64,000 nt of DNA from Pseudomonas sp. GD04091 (GTDB lineage: Bacteria > Pseudomonadota > Gammaproteobacteria > Pseudomonadales > Pseudomonadaceae), in NCBI RefSeq assembly GCF_029836165.1, contig NZ_JAOEBG010000022.1:34903-98902 (forward strand), in the 5' to 3' direction. The notes beneath the pieces were generated by a model, which saw only the letters and a program-made list of their open reading frames with translations, was not told the DNA's origin and did no database searches. Of the stretch, positions 34,720 through 43,321 are shown in pieces. Position 1 is the first letter of the stretch, and the number at the start of each line of letters is the position of its first letter. The position numbers and the translations under genes were made by a program.

Positions 34720-35109
34720 TCAGGCCAGCGGAGAGGCACGGGGATTGAGCGCGGGCCAGAGCTGGCGCGGCGTGGGTTGGTAGTCGGCAAGTTGCGGCAG
34801 GTGACCTGCGGGGAGCGCGGGAGGGTTGTGCAACTGTGGCGGGTAGCCAGGCAGGGCCAGCAAGGGCGCCGCGCCCAGGCAGCACCAGCAGTTCATCATG
34901 CTGGCGCTGTCGTCGTTTTGCGTGCCCAGGTCGATCTTGGCCAGGCCCTGGACATCGACCTTGGCCTTGCCGGCCATGCTGGAGCAGAAAGCCCCCCACA
35001 GCAGCTGCTCGGCCGGGCCCTTGGGCGCGGCGGAGGACAGCGGCATGGCCAGCAGGTTGAACAGCACTGCAAGGCAGGCTATCCAGGCGATGTGCCGACG
35101 TGGGGGCAT
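34720..35109 (-). CDS. DUF2946-like protein, first gene of the copper operon
   Basis: 129-residue protein with an N-terminal hydrophobic helix/signal (residues 7-28) and a central SASMMNCWCCLGAAP motif. The C-x-C-C arrangement and two Met recall the DUF2946 cysteine block, so it probably binds Cu(I) in the periplasm. It is transcribed first in the series DUF2946, pcuAC, DUF2946, oprC, pepSY. Assignment is by motif and context; sequence similarity to the second DUF2946 protein is low. Confidence 0.7.
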   Translation of the reverse strand: MPPRRHIAWIACLAVLFNLLAMPLSSAAPKGPAEQLLWGAFCSSMAGKAKVDVQGLAKIDLGTQNDDSASMMNCWCCLGAAPLLALPGYPPQLHNPPALPAGHLPQLADYQPTPRQLWPALNPRASPLA

Positions 35110-35189
35110 GGAGAGATCCGGTCAGGAATCGTGATGGCTATTGTACGGCGGAGTATAGGTAAAAATGCCGGGGTGCGGTGAAGTGCCGC

Positions 35190-35288
35190 ACCTGGGGCTG
35201 CCGTCGCGACACAAGGCCGCTTCCACAGGAGGATGCGATTCCCTGTGGGAGCGGCCTTGTGTCGCGAAAGGGGCGCAAAGCGCCCCCG
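35190..35288. repeat. REP inverted pair after the SPFH gene
   Basis: Facing CGCGACACAAGGCCGC units lie between the SPFH gene and the first gene of the copper operon, both transcribed leftwards. Confidence 0.86.
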
Positions 35289-35294
35289 GCGCTA

Positions 35295-36149
35295 TCAGGC
35301 CTTGCCACGCCCCAGCAGCCCGCGCACGGTCTCCTGCAGGTCGGCCGGCAGTACCACGACTTTCGAATTGTCGCTGGCCGCCAGGTTCTCCATTGCCCCG
35401 ATATACCGCTCACCCAGCAGGTACATGGCCGGCACGGTCTCGCTGCCCACCGCCTCCTTGACCAGGGTGATCGCCCGCGCCGAGGCTTCGGCCAGGTTGA
35501 CCTGGGCTTCGGCATCCAGCTTGGCCGCCTGCAGGCGTGCCTCGGCCTCGAGAATCGCCGCCTGCTTGTTGCCTTCGGCGCGGGTCACGTCGGCTTTACG
35601 CTCACGCTCGGCGGCGGCCTGGCGCTCCATGGCGGTCTGCATGCTCGGCGATGGCTTGATGTCCTGGATCTCCACCGAGCGCACGGTCACGCCCCAGTCT
35701 TCGGTCTGCTCGGACATCGCCTCGCGCAGGCGTGCCTTGATCTGCTCGCGGCTGGACAGCGCCTCGTCCAGGTCCATGGCGCCGACGATGGCGCGCAGCG
35801 AGGTCATGGTCAGGCTGGTGACGGCGAACGAGAAGTTCTGCACGCCGTACGAGGCCTTCTGCGGGTCGACCACCTTGGCGAAGCACAGGGCGTTGGCGAC
35901 GATCACCGCGTTGTCCTTGGTGATGATCTCCTGCTGCTGCACGTCGAGGATGATGTCCTTGGTCGGCAGGCGGTAGGCGACCACGTCCATGTAAGGGATG
36001 ACGATGTTCAGGCCGGGCTTGAGGGTGCTGTGGTAGCGGCCCAGGCGCTCGACGATCCATTCCTCGCCCTGGGGCACGATGCGCACCCCCTTGAACACGG
36101 TGATCAGGACGAATGCGGCGAGGGTGCCGACGACGATGAGGCTGGTCAT
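35295..36149 (-). CDS. SPFH/band-7 (stomatin-like, QmcA type) membrane protein
   Basis: 284-residue protein: an N-terminal membrane helix (residues 3-20) followed by the SPFH domain (VRIVPQGEEWIVERLGRYHSTLKPGLNIVIPYMD), with the DWGVTVRSVEIQDIKP block and a C-terminal charged coiled coil (ERQAAAERERKADVTRAEG). These proteins form large oligomers in membrane microdomains and work with NfeD partners and FtsH-type proteolysis. The nfeD gene lies 27 bases upstream, the classic pairing. Confidence 0.88.
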   Translation of the reverse strand: MTSLIVVGTLAAFVLITVFKGVRIVPQGEEWIVERLGRYHSTLKPGLNIVIPYMDVVAYRLPTKDIILDVQQQEIITKDNAVIVANALCFAKVVDPQKASYGVQNFSFAVTSLTMTSLRAIVGAMDLDEALSSREQIKARLREAMSEQTEDWGVTVRSVEIQDIKPSPSMQTAMERQAAAERERKADVTRAEGNKQAAILEAEARLQAAKLDAEAQVNLAEASARAITLVKEAVGSETVPAMYLLGERYIGAMENLAASDNSKVVVLPADLQETVRGLLGRGKA

Positions 36150-36176
36150 GCTTGCGAACTTCCTTTTAGTGCGGAT

Positions 36177-36614
36177 TCAGGCCCGGGTGACCCGGGCGAT
36201 GTTGCCTTCGATGGCGGCCAGGCGCACGCGCTCGCCGGCGGGGATGTCGTTGTCGGCGACGCAGGTCCATTCCTCGTTGCCGAGGATCGGTTTCTGGAAG
36301 CGCACGCGGCCTTTCTGGAACTGCGACACGCTGGTGGTCAGCAGGCCGACCTCGCCGATCACGCTGTCGGCGGTCCAGCGTACATCCGGCTTCTTGCGGC
36401 GGAACACCTTGAACCAGAGCACGGTGGTGAGCGACGAGAACACTACCCACAGCAGGCCTTGCATATCGAGTTGCAGGCTCGGGGCGAGCAGCGAGATGAG
36501 CGACACCAGCACGGCGCCGATGCCGAACCAGAGAATGAAGAACGTGGGCAGGACCAGTTCCAGCAGGATCAGGGCCACGCCGAAGACGAGCCAGATCCAC
36601 CATTGCATTTCCAT
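36177..36614 (-). CDS. NfeD-family membrane protein
   Basis: 145-residue short NfeD (NfeD1b type). Three membrane helices (residues about 7-25, 27-46 and 50-68) precede a soluble OB-fold of about 65 residues (IGEVGLLTTSV...GEEWTC-like VADND, VRLAAIEGNIARVT). Partner of the SPFH protein encoded 27 bases downstream. ATG 36614 is followed by a second Met two codons later. Confidence 0.87.
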   Translation of the reverse strand: MEMQWWIWLVFGVALILLELVLPTFFILWFGIGAVLVSLISLLAPSLQLDMQGLLWVVFSSLTTVLWFKVFRRKKPDVRWTADSVIGEVGLLTTSVSQFQKGRVRFQKPILGNEEWTCVADNDIPAGERVRLAAIEGNIARVTRA

Positions 36615-36683
36615 ATGGGTGGAGCCTTCCAGTTGGGGGAGGGTGAGTTTACGGCAGGTCTGTGGCACCAGGCCATCGCTGGC

Positions 36684-37094
36684 TCAAGGGCAGGGTGTAA
36701 GCCAGTCCTCCACCCGCAAGCCGGGAACACGTTGGAACTCGCGCAGGTTGTTGGTCACCAGTACCAGGCCACGTGCCCTGGCATGTCCGGCGATCATCTG
36801 GTCATAGGGGCCGATCGGTGTGCCAGCCTTGGCCAGTTCGGCACGCAGCTGGGCGGTGTGTGCAGCGGCTGGGATGTCGTAGTCGAGCACTTCGAGCCGT
36901 GCGGCGAAGCCTTCGACAATGGCAAGGTTGCGTTCCGGTGCGGCGGACTTCTCCGCGCCGTAGATCAGTTCCATCAACGTCATGGTGCTCATGGCCAGTT
37001 GGCCGTGGTGGCGGTTGAACGCGTCACGCACGGCCTGTGGCTTGTTCTTGATGGTGAAGATGCAGATGTTGGTATCGAGCATGTACCTGAGCAT
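36684..37094 (-). CDS. vapC: VapC toxin, PIN-domain ribonuclease
   Basis: 136-residue PIN-domain RNase. The acidic metal-site residues are visible: Asp in YMLDTNICIF (residue 7), Glu in MELIYGAEKS, Asp in PIGPYDQMIAGHA, and the closing LVTNNLREF with its Asn. It overlaps the vapB stop by one base, so toxin and antitoxin are translationally coupled. VapC toxins cleave tRNA or rRNA until bound by VapB. The sequence looks intact. Confidence 0.9.
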   Translation of the reverse strand: MLRYMLDTNICIFTIKNKPQAVRDAFNRHHGQLAMSTMTLMELIYGAEKSAAPERNLAIVEGFAARLEVLDYDIPAAAHTAQLRAELAKAGTPIGPYDQMIAGHARARGLVLVTNNLREFQRVPGLRVEDWLTPCP

Positions 37095-37324
37095 CAGAGT
37101 CCTTCTCGCTCCTGGTCGGCGGGCTGTTCCCGGCAGGCCATGAAGTCCGCACTCACGTCGTCACCCTCGAACCAGCTGTCCCAGGCTTCGCCGGCGGGCG
37201 AGATGATGCGCGAGCGCCCGACCGCGACGATGTCCACGCGGGTGACGTCTTCTGGAAGGGCGAGGGCTTTTGGCATGCGGATAGCCTGGCTGCGGTTGCT
37301 TTTGAAGACTGCACCTTGGTCCAT
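37094..37324 (-). CDS. vapB: VapB antitoxin, AbrB/SpoVT family
   Basis: 76-residue antitoxin. The N-terminal swapped-hairpin DNA-binding domain (AVFKSNRSQAIRMPKALALP and the VDIVAVGRSRIISP strand) covers residues 5-45; the acidic C-terminus (SWFEGDDVSADFMACRE) would block the VapC active site. Upstream of ATG 37324 lies GGAGG-like AAGGAGG. The first gene of the vapBC pair, it probably autoregulates the operon with VapC. Confidence 0.9.
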   Translation of the reverse strand: MDQGAVFKSNRSQAIRMPKALALPEDVTRVDIVAVGRSRIISPAGEAWDSWFEGDDVSADFMACREQPADQEREGL

Positions 37325-37407
37325 GATGGGCCTCCTTGAAAGCGCAAATGTATGTCCGGAGTTTAATTCCGCAGATGGATATGTCAACGGGATATACGTG
37401 GTGCGGT

Positions 37408-38136
37408 TCAGGCTTCAGGCAGGCCAAGCGCATCCAGCAGCAGACCCGAATCTTGAAACTCCCGATCCACTTCCGGCAGCAGCGGCCGCTTTAGAACCAG
37501 CACCGGCACCCCACGCTCCCGTGCCACCTCCAGTTTCGGCTCGGTGGCTGTGCTGCCGCTGTTCTTGCTCACCAGCACGTCGATCCGCCGACGTGCGAAC
37601 AGGGCACGCTCATCGTCGATGAGGAAGGGCCCGCGAGCACCGATCACCTCGCAGCGTTCATTGGCAGGGCACGCCTCGAGCGCGCGCAGGGTCCAGAACT
37701 GGTGTGGTGGAATGTCGTCCAGGTGTTGCAGGGGCTCGCGACCAAGGGTGAACAAGGGGCGCTCGAACGGGGCCAGCGCCTCGATCAGCCCGGCCCAGTC
37801 CTCGACTTCGCGCCAGTCATCGCCGGGTTGTGCCTGCCACGCCGGGCGGCGCAGGGCCCAGCAGGGAATGCCGGCGCTGCGTGCGGCGAGAGCCGCGTTG
37901 CGGCTGATCTGCGCAGCATAGGGATGGGTGGCGTCGATCAGCAGGTCGATGCCGGCATCGTGAAGGTACTCGGCCAGGCCTTCGGCGCCGCCATAGCCGC
38001 CGACCCGCACCTGGCAGGTGAGGTCCTGGGGAATGCGGCCGATGCCAGCGAGGCTATAGACATGCTGTGGGCCGAGTCGTCGGGCGATGGCCAGGGCTTC
38101 GGTGACGCCGCCGAGCAGCAGGATGCGGCCATTCAT
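37408..38136 (-). CDS. cobK: CobK, precorrin-6A reductase
   Basis: 242-residue NADPH-dependent reductase of the corrin ring (precorrin-6A to 6B). N-terminal ILLLGGVTEALAIARRL, the IDATHPYAAQISRNA block (residues about 70-85), and the VSKNSGSTATEPKLEVARE motif near 200 are diagnostic. It overlaps cbiD by four bases (ATGA) and is the last gene of the leftward cob arm cobL-cbiD-cobK. Confidence 0.9.
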   Translation of the reverse strand: MNGRILLLGGVTEALAIARRLGPQHVYSLAGIGRIPQDLTCQVRVGGYGGAEGLAEYLHDAGIDLLIDATHPYAAQISRNAALAARSAGIPCWALRRPAWQAQPGDDWREVEDWAGLIEALAPFERPLFTLGREPLQHLDDIPPHQFWTLRALEACPANERCEVIGARGPFLIDDERALFARRRIDVLVSKNSGSTATEPKLEVARERGVPVLVLKRPLLPEVDREFQDSGLLLDALGLPEA

Positions 38137-39227
38137 GCCACACCTGCCTTGCCGACGATGCCGCCCTGGCGGTCGATGGCGAACACTTCCACCTGCACCA
38201 GGGCAGGCACCACGCTGCGGGCGAAGGCCAGGGCGTGGCGGCACACCTCATCGCCCAGGGCGATGCCGGCGGCATGCGCGAGGGCGAGGGCCTGCTGGCT
38301 GGTGTTGGCGGCGATGATCGCCTGTTGCAGTGCCTGGTCCGCGCCAATGGCCGCCGCCCAGCCCGCCAGCTGCGGCAGGTCGATGCTCGAATGGCGGCTG
38401 TGCAGGTCCATGTGGCCGGCCGCCAGCTTGCTGATCTTGCCGAAGCCACCGCATAGCGTGAGGCGCGGCACCGGCACCTTGCGCAAGTGCTTGAGCACGG
38501 CGCCGACGAAGTCGCCCATTTCGATCAGGGCGATCTCCGGCAGGTTGTAGACCCGGCGCATGGTGTCTTCGCTGGCGTTGCCGGTGCAGGCAGCGATATG
38601 GGGGTAGCCGTTGGTGTGGGCGACATCGATGCCTTGGTGGATCGAGGCGATGTAGGCCGAGCAGGAGAACGGCCGGACGATACCGCTGGTACCCAGGATC
38701 GACAGCCCGCCGAGGATGCCCAGGCGGGGGTTCATGGTCTTCAGGGCCAGCTGCTCGCCGCCCTGCACGTTGACCGTGACCTCGAAGCCGCCCCTGTAGC
38801 CACAGTCGCTGGCCAGTTGCAGCAGGTGGTCGCTGATCATCTTGCGGGGGACCGGGTTGATGGCCGGTTCACCGACCGCCAGCACTAGCCCCGGGCGAGT
38901 CACGGTGCCGACGCCACTGCCGGCGACGAAGCGAACGCCAGGCTCGGCGAGCAGGCGCACCTGGCTGTAGAGCAGGGCACCGTGGGTGACGTCGGGGTCG
39001 TCGCCGGCATCCTTCAGGGTACCGGCCTCGGCGGCGTCGCCCTTGAGATGGCAGAACTCCAGGCGCATCTGCACCTGTTTGCCCTTGGGCAGGGTGATCT
39101 CCACCGCATCGTTGTGCTGGCCGGTCAACAGCAGGCGTGCCGCGGCCAGGCTGGTGGCGGTGGCACAGCTGCCGGTGGTCAGGCCGCTGCGCAGGGGAGC
39201 GGGCTGCTCGCGGGTTTCTTCACGCAT
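38133..39227 (-). CDS. cbiD: CbiD, precorrin-5B C1-methyltransferase
   Basis: 364-residue enzyme that adds the C1 methyl group in corrin synthesis. LRSGLTTGSCATATSLAAA (residues 12-30) and GSGVGTVTRPGL, INPVPRKMI and NGYPHIAACTGN are CbiD signatures. CbiD is the anaerobic-pathway version; the other genes here, such as cobG, belong to the aerobic route, and CobF, the usual aerobic C1-methylase, is not seen. This mixture is known in pseudomonads. Its start overlaps the cobL end by eight bases. Confidence 0.92.
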   Translation of the reverse strand: MREETREQPAPLRSGLTTGSCATATSLAAARLLLTGQHNDAVEITLPKGKQVQMRLEFCHLKGDAAEAGTLKDAGDDPDVTHGALLYSQVRLLAEPGVRFVAGSGVGTVTRPGLVLAVGEPAINPVPRKMISDHLLQLASDCGYRGGFEVTVNVQGGEQLALKTMNPRLGILGGLSILGTSGIVRPFSCSAYIASIHQGIDVAHTNGYPHIAACTGNASEDTMRRVYNLPEIALIEMGDFVGAVLKHLRKVPVPRLTLCGGFGKISKLAAGHMDLHSRHSSIDLPQLAGWAAAIGADQALQQAIIAANTSQQALALAHAAGIALGDEVCRHALAFARSVVPALVQVEVFAIDRQGGIVGKAGVA

Positions 39228-40431
39228 CGTGGGGTTTCACCACGTCGAGCAGGGTGATTGGCAGGGCCTGGCGCCAGGTGTCGAAACTGCCCAATGGTTG
39301 AGTATGGGCGATGTGAAGGCGGCTCAGTTCGCCGCCGTGCTGCTCGCGAAACTGTGCCAGGGCGACCTCGCTTTGCAGCGTGACGGCATTTGCAACAAGG
39401 CGCCCGCCCGGCAGCAGGCGCTCCCAGCACAGGTCGAGCACGCCTTCGCGGGTGACGCCGCCGCCGATGAAGATTGCATCCGGACGCTCCAGCCCAGACA
39501 ACGCTTCGGGTGCCTTGCCGCAGACTAGCTGCAGGCCGGGTACGCCGAGGGTGTCGCGGTTGTATTCGATGAAGCCCTGGCGGCCTTCGTCGGCTTCGAC
39601 TGCCAGGGTGCGGCAACTGGGGTGGGCGCGCATCCACTCGATGCCGATGGAACCGCAACCGGCGCCCACGTCCCACAGCAGCTCGCCGGGTTGCGGGGCG
39701 AGGCGGGCCAGGGTGATCGCTCGTACGTCGCGCTTGGTCAGTTGGCCGTCGTGACGGAAGGCGCTGTCGGGCAGACCGGCCACTCGCGGCAGGCGCGGGG
39801 TGTCAGGCGAGGCCTGGCACTGGATGGCGACCAGGTTGAGCGTGGCGATGTCGGTGTGTGGCCAGTTGTCGGCGGTGCCGCTCAGCATTCGCTCCTGCGG
39901 GCCGCCGAGGTGTTCGAACACCTGGAGACGGCTGGGGCCGAAGCCACGCTCGCGCAGCTGCGCGGCAATGGCCGCCGGGCTGCTCTCGTCGTTGCTCAGC
40001 ACCAGCAGGCGCACGCCGCTGTGCAGGTGGGCATTGAGCGCGGCCAGCGGGCGGGCCACCGCCGAGACCACCTGCACGTCCTGCAACGGCCAGGCCAGGC
40101 GGGCGGCGGCGAGGGCGCAAGAGGAGGGCATCGACAGCACCTGCAGTTCCTCGGCGGGCAGCTGGCGCGCCAGGCTGGCGCCGACGCCGTAGAACATCGG
40201 GTCGCCGCTGGCCAGTACGCACACCGGCTCGCCGCGCAGGGCCATGACCGGGGTCAGCGAGAAAGGGCTGGGCCAGTGCAGCTGCTCGGCGGTCACGCAG
40301 CGTGGTAGCAGCGCCAGCTGGCGTGGGGCCCCGATGATTCGGGTGGCGGACAGCAGGGCGCGGCGGGCCTGTTTGCCCAGGCCGCTGAAACCGTCTTCGC
40401 CGATGCCTATTACTGTCAGCCAGGGGGCCAT
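39220..40431 (-). CDS. cobL: CobL, precorrin-6B methyltransferase/decarboxylase
   Basis: 403-residue two-domain enzyme. The N-terminal CbiE-like SAM methyltransferase (residues 1-200; VIGIGEDGFSGLG, ASGDPMFYGVGASL) methylates C5, and the C-terminal CbiT-like domain (about 220-400; TKRDVRAITLARLAP, DVGAGCGSIGIEWMRA) methylates C15 and decarboxylates. Fusion of CbiE and CbiT is the CobL hallmark. It is the first gene of the leftward arm and divergent from cobG. Confidence 0.93.
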   Translation of the reverse strand: MAPWLTVIGIGEDGFSGLGKQARRALLSATRIIGAPRQLALLPRCVTAEQLHWPSPFSLTPVMALRGEPVCVLASGDPMFYGVGASLARQLPAEELQVLSMPSSCALAAARLAWPLQDVQVVSAVARPLAALNAHLHSGVRLLVLSNDESSPAAIAAQLRERGFGPSRLQVFEHLGGPQERMLSGTADNWPHTDIATLNLVAIQCQASPDTPRLPRVAGLPDSAFRHDGQLTKRDVRAITLARLAPQPGELLWDVGAGCGSIGIEWMRAHPSCRTLAVEADEGRQGFIEYNRDTLGVPGLQLVCGKAPEALSGLERPDAIFIGGGVTREGVLDLCWERLLPGGRLVANAVTLQSEVALAQFREQHGGELSRLHIAHTQPLGSFDTWRQALPITLLDVVKPHDA

Positions 40432-40453
40432 CGTGTCCTCTTCAACACCGGAT

Positions 40454-40556
40454 GGGGCACTGCGTGCCCCTTTCGTGGCGCAAGGCCGCTCCTACAGGTA
40501 CGACGCCATCCCTGTAGGAGCGGCCTTGTGCCGCGAAAGGGCTGCGCAGCAGCCCC
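40454..40556. repeat. REP inverted pair in the cobL-cobG divergent gap
   Basis: Facing CCTTTCGTGGCGCAAGGCCGC-like arms (left arm slightly diverged) occupy half of the promoter region between the two cob arms. No cobalamin riboswitch is seen beside it. Confidence 0.85.
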
Positions 40557-40660
40557 GAAATTGAACGTTCGACCACCGGCTTTTCATGCCGCCGGACAAA
40601 GCAGGCATAATACCGCGCCTTCTACACTGAAGCGCACTTTCACGATTGCCGGATGCCCTC

Positions 40661-41971
40661 TTGACGCCGCCCCTGCCCCCCGAAGCTTCCCCCCGTCCCT
40701 CGGCCTGTCCGGGGTTGTGGCGCATCGTCGCCGCGCGCGACGGCGGCATCTGCCGGATCAAGCTGCCGGGCGGCCTGCTGCTGGCCGACCAGGCCGAGGC
40801 GGTGGCCGAGGCCGCCGAGCGCTTCGCCGGCGGCGTGATCGAGGCCACCAACCGGGCCAACCTGCAGATTCGCGGCATCGGCGCCGATCATCAAGGCCTG
40901 GTCGGGCATCTGCTGGCGGCCGGCCTCGGCCCGCGTGATGCGGCCGGCGACGATGTGCGCAACCTGATGCTCAGCCCGCTGGCCGGGCTCGATCCAGGCA
41001 TGCTGCTCGACACCCGGCCTTTGGCCGGGCAGGTCCTCGAACTGTTGGAAAACACGCCGCGCTTTCATGAACTGTCGGCCAAGTTCGCCGTGCAGCTCGA
41101 TGGCGGCGAGAGCCTGGCGATGCTCGAGCACCCCCATGATCTGTGGTTGTCCGCCACGCGGCATGAAGGGCATACCTGGCTGCGGTTCGGTCTCGCAGGC
41201 AGCCCGTCGGATGGCCAGGCGCTGGGTGCGGTGCCGGTGGAGCAGGGGCTGGCGCTGGTGCGTGCGGTGCTGGAGCGTTTCCTCGACCTGGCGACGCCCG
41301 AGCAGTCGCGCATGCGCCAATTGCTCCAGGTCGTTCCGCTGGCGCGCTTGCTCGAAGGGCTGCCGATCCAGCGTGACGCCACGCTGCTGGCCAGGCGGCG
41401 CCCGGCGGCGACGAGCCCTTGGCTGGGCGTGTTGCCCCAGTGCCAGGGCGTGGCCCTGGGCGTTGCGCCGCCACTGGGGCGCCTTACCCCCGCCATGTTG
41501 CGCGGTGCTGCCCGTATCGCCCGACAGTGGGGCGATGGCAGCTTGCGCCTGAGCCCCTGGCAGAGCATGGTGCTGACCTCCCTCGCGCCGAACCAGGTGC
41601 AGACCGCTCGCGACCAACTGACGGCGTTGGGCATGCTCTGCCACGGCGAGCATCCACTGGCGCGCGTCACCGCCTGCACCGGCTCCCGTGGCTGCGCCAA
41701 GGCCCAGGCCGACACCAAGGCCGACGCCCTCATCCTGGCCAGCCGCTTGCACCAGGGCGCGCCTGCCGGCGTGCACCTGTCGGCCTGCCCACGTTCCTGC
41801 GCCGTGGCCCACGTTGCCCCGGCCACCCTGCTGGCCCGTGCCCCGGGCCGTTACGACCTTTACTTGCGCGATGCGCGCCTGCCGGGCTTCGGCAGGCTGC
41901 GCGCAGCCAACCTCACCCCAGAAGAAGCAGGCGCCATGCTCGACCTGCCGACGGAGCACCTTGATGATTGA
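40661..41971 (+). CDS. cobG: CobG, precorrin-3B synthase
   Basis: About 436 residues, a sulfite/nitrite-reductase-like protein with 4Fe-4S cluster that hydroxylates precorrin-3A using oxygen. Two ferredoxin-like half-domains are visible (GGICRIKLPGGLL...TNRANLQIRG and LRLSPWQSMVL); cluster ligands are TACTGSRGCAKA and SACPRSCAV. No ATG fits: the start is a TTG, at 40661 or at 40646, both with weak ribosome sites. It overlaps cobH by eight bases. An oxygen-dependent CobG marks this as the aerobic route. Confidence 0.88.
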   Translation: MTPPLPPEASPRPSACPGLWRIVAARDGGICRIKLPGGLLLADQAEAVAEAAERFAGGVIEATNRANLQIRGIGADHQGLVGHLLAAGLGPRDAAGDDVRNLMLSPLAGLDPGMLLDTRPLAGQVLELLENTPRFHELSAKFAVQLDGGESLAMLEHPHDLWLSATRHEGHTWLRFGLAGSPSDGQALGAVPVEQGLALVRAVLERFLDLATPEQSRMRQLLQVVPLARLLEGLPIQRDATLLARRRPAATSPWLGVLPQCQGVALGVAPPLGRLTPAMLRGAARIARQWGDGSLRLSPWQSMVLTSLAPNQVQTARDQLTALGMLCHGEHPLARVTACTGSRGCAKAQADTKADALILASRLHQGAPAGVHLSACPRSCAVAHVAPATLLARAPGRYDLYLRDARLPGFGRLRAANLTPEEAGAMLDLPTEHLDD

Positions 41972-42590
41972 CTACATCCGCGATGGTCAGGAGATCTATC
42001 GCAATTCCTTCCGCATCATCCGCGAGGAAGCCCGGCTCGAGCGAATCCCCGCCGATCTCGAAAAGCTCGCCGTGCGCGTGATCCATGCCTGCGGCATGGT
42101 CGAGGCCATCGATGGCCTGCAGTTCTCCGAAGGTGCCGGTACTGCCGGGCGCGAAGCCCTGGCAAAAGGCGCGCCGATCCTCTGTGATGCGCACATGGTC
42201 GCCGAAGGCATCACCCGCGCCCGGCTGCCGGCGAACAACCCGGTGATCTGCACCCTGCGCGACCCGGGCGTGCCGGACCTGGCCAAGGCCGAGGGCAACA
42301 CCCGCTCGGCGGTGGCCCTGGAGCTGTGGCGGCCTCATCTGGAAGGCAGCGTGGTGGTGATCGGCAACGCGCCGACTGCACTGTTCTACCTGCTGGAGAT
42401 GCTCGATGCCGGCGCGCCGAAGCCGGCGCTGATCCTCGGTTTCCCGGTCGGCTTCGTCGGCGCTGCCGAGTCCAAGGCCATGCTCGCCGCTGACAGCCGT
42501 GGCGTGCCGTTCGTGATCATGCAGGGCCGATTGGGTGGCAGCGCCATGGCCGCCGCCGCGGTCAACGCCCTGGCCACGGAGGTGGAGTGA
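41964..42590 (+). CDS. cobH: CobH, precorrin-8X methylmutase
   Basis: 208-residue methylmutase that moves the C11 methyl group to C12, giving hydrogenobyrinate. Landmarks are IYRNSFRIIREEARL, the catalytic-His block VRVIHACGMVE (residues about 37-47) and GNAPTALFYLLEM, GFPVGFVGAAESK. It starts inside the cobG end and overlaps cobI by one base (TGATG), so the arm is tightly coupled. Confidence 0.93.
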   Translation: MIDYIRDGQEIYRNSFRIIREEARLERIPADLEKLAVRVIHACGMVEAIDGLQFSEGAGTAGREALAKGAPILCDAHMVAEGITRARLPANNPVICTLRDPGVPDLAKAEGNTRSAVALELWRPHLEGSVVVIGNAPTALFYLLEMLDAGAPKPALILGFPVGFVGAAESKAMLAADSRGVPFVIMQGRLGGSAMAAAAVNALATEVE

Positions 42591-43321
42591 TGCACGCGCG
42601 TGGACGACTACTGGGCCTGGGCGTGGGCCCGGGCGATCCCGAACTGATCACGGTCAAGGCCCTGCGCCTGCTGCGCGAGGCGCCGGTGGTGGCCTACTTC
42701 GTCGCCAAGGGCAAGCGTGGCAATGCCTTTGGCATCATCGAGACGCACTTGCAGACCGAACAGACCCTGCTGCCGCTGGTGTACCCGCTGACCACCGAGG
42801 CGTTGCCGGCGCCGCTGTCCTACGAGCAGGTGATCAGCGACTTCTATGACGAGGCGAGCGTGCAGGTGGCCGAACACCTGGATGCGGGGCGCGATGTGGC
42901 GGTGATCTGCGAAGGCGACCCGTTCTTCTACGGTTCCTACATGTACCTGCACGACCGCCTGGCCTCGCGCTATGAAGCGCAGGTGATTCCAGGCGTCTGC
43001 TCGATGCTCGGTGGCGCCTCGGTACTGGGCGCGCCGTTGGTGTATCGCAACCAGACCCTCACCGTGCTCTCCGGCGTGCTGCCCCATGACGAGCTCAAGC
43101 GCCGACTGGCCGATGCCGACGCGGCGGTGGTCATGAAGCTGGGCCGTAACTTCCCCAAGGTCCGCCAGGTGCTGGGCGAGCTGGGCCTGGATGGGCGCGC
43201 GCTGTACGTCGAGCGGGCGACCATGGCCAACCAGAAGATCGTCCCGCTGGACGAGGTCGATCCGCAGTCCTCGCCGTACTTTTCGCTGATCATCGTGCCG
43301 GGTGAAAAATGGCAGGGATGA
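42590..43321 (+). CDS. cobI: CobI, precorrin-2 C20-methyltransferase
   Basis: 243-residue SAM-dependent methyltransferase. The N-terminal GVGPGDPELITVKALRLL (residues 9-26), CEGDPFFYGSYMYLHDRL and VIPGVCSMLGGASVLGAPL are CobI motifs. ATG 42590 overlaps the cobH stop; a GTG one codon earlier is possible. It overlaps cobJ by 13 bases. Confidence 0.93.
   Translation: MHARGRLLGLGVGPGDPELITVKALRLLREAPVVAYFVAKGKRGNAFGIIETHLQTEQTLLPLVYPLTTEALPAPLSYEQVISDFYDEASVQVAEHLDAGRDVAVICEGDPFFYGSYMYLHDRLASRYEAQVIPGVCSMLGGASVLGAPLVYRNQTLTVLSGVLPHDELKRRLADADAAVVMKLGRNFPKVRQVLGELGLDGRALYVERATMANQKIVPLDEVDPQSSPYFSLIIVPGEKWQG

Noticed and set aside
40432..40660. Search for a cobalamin riboswitch between the divergent cob arms
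   Set aside because: The gap holds a REP pair and no B12-box-like or conserved riboswitch core was seen.
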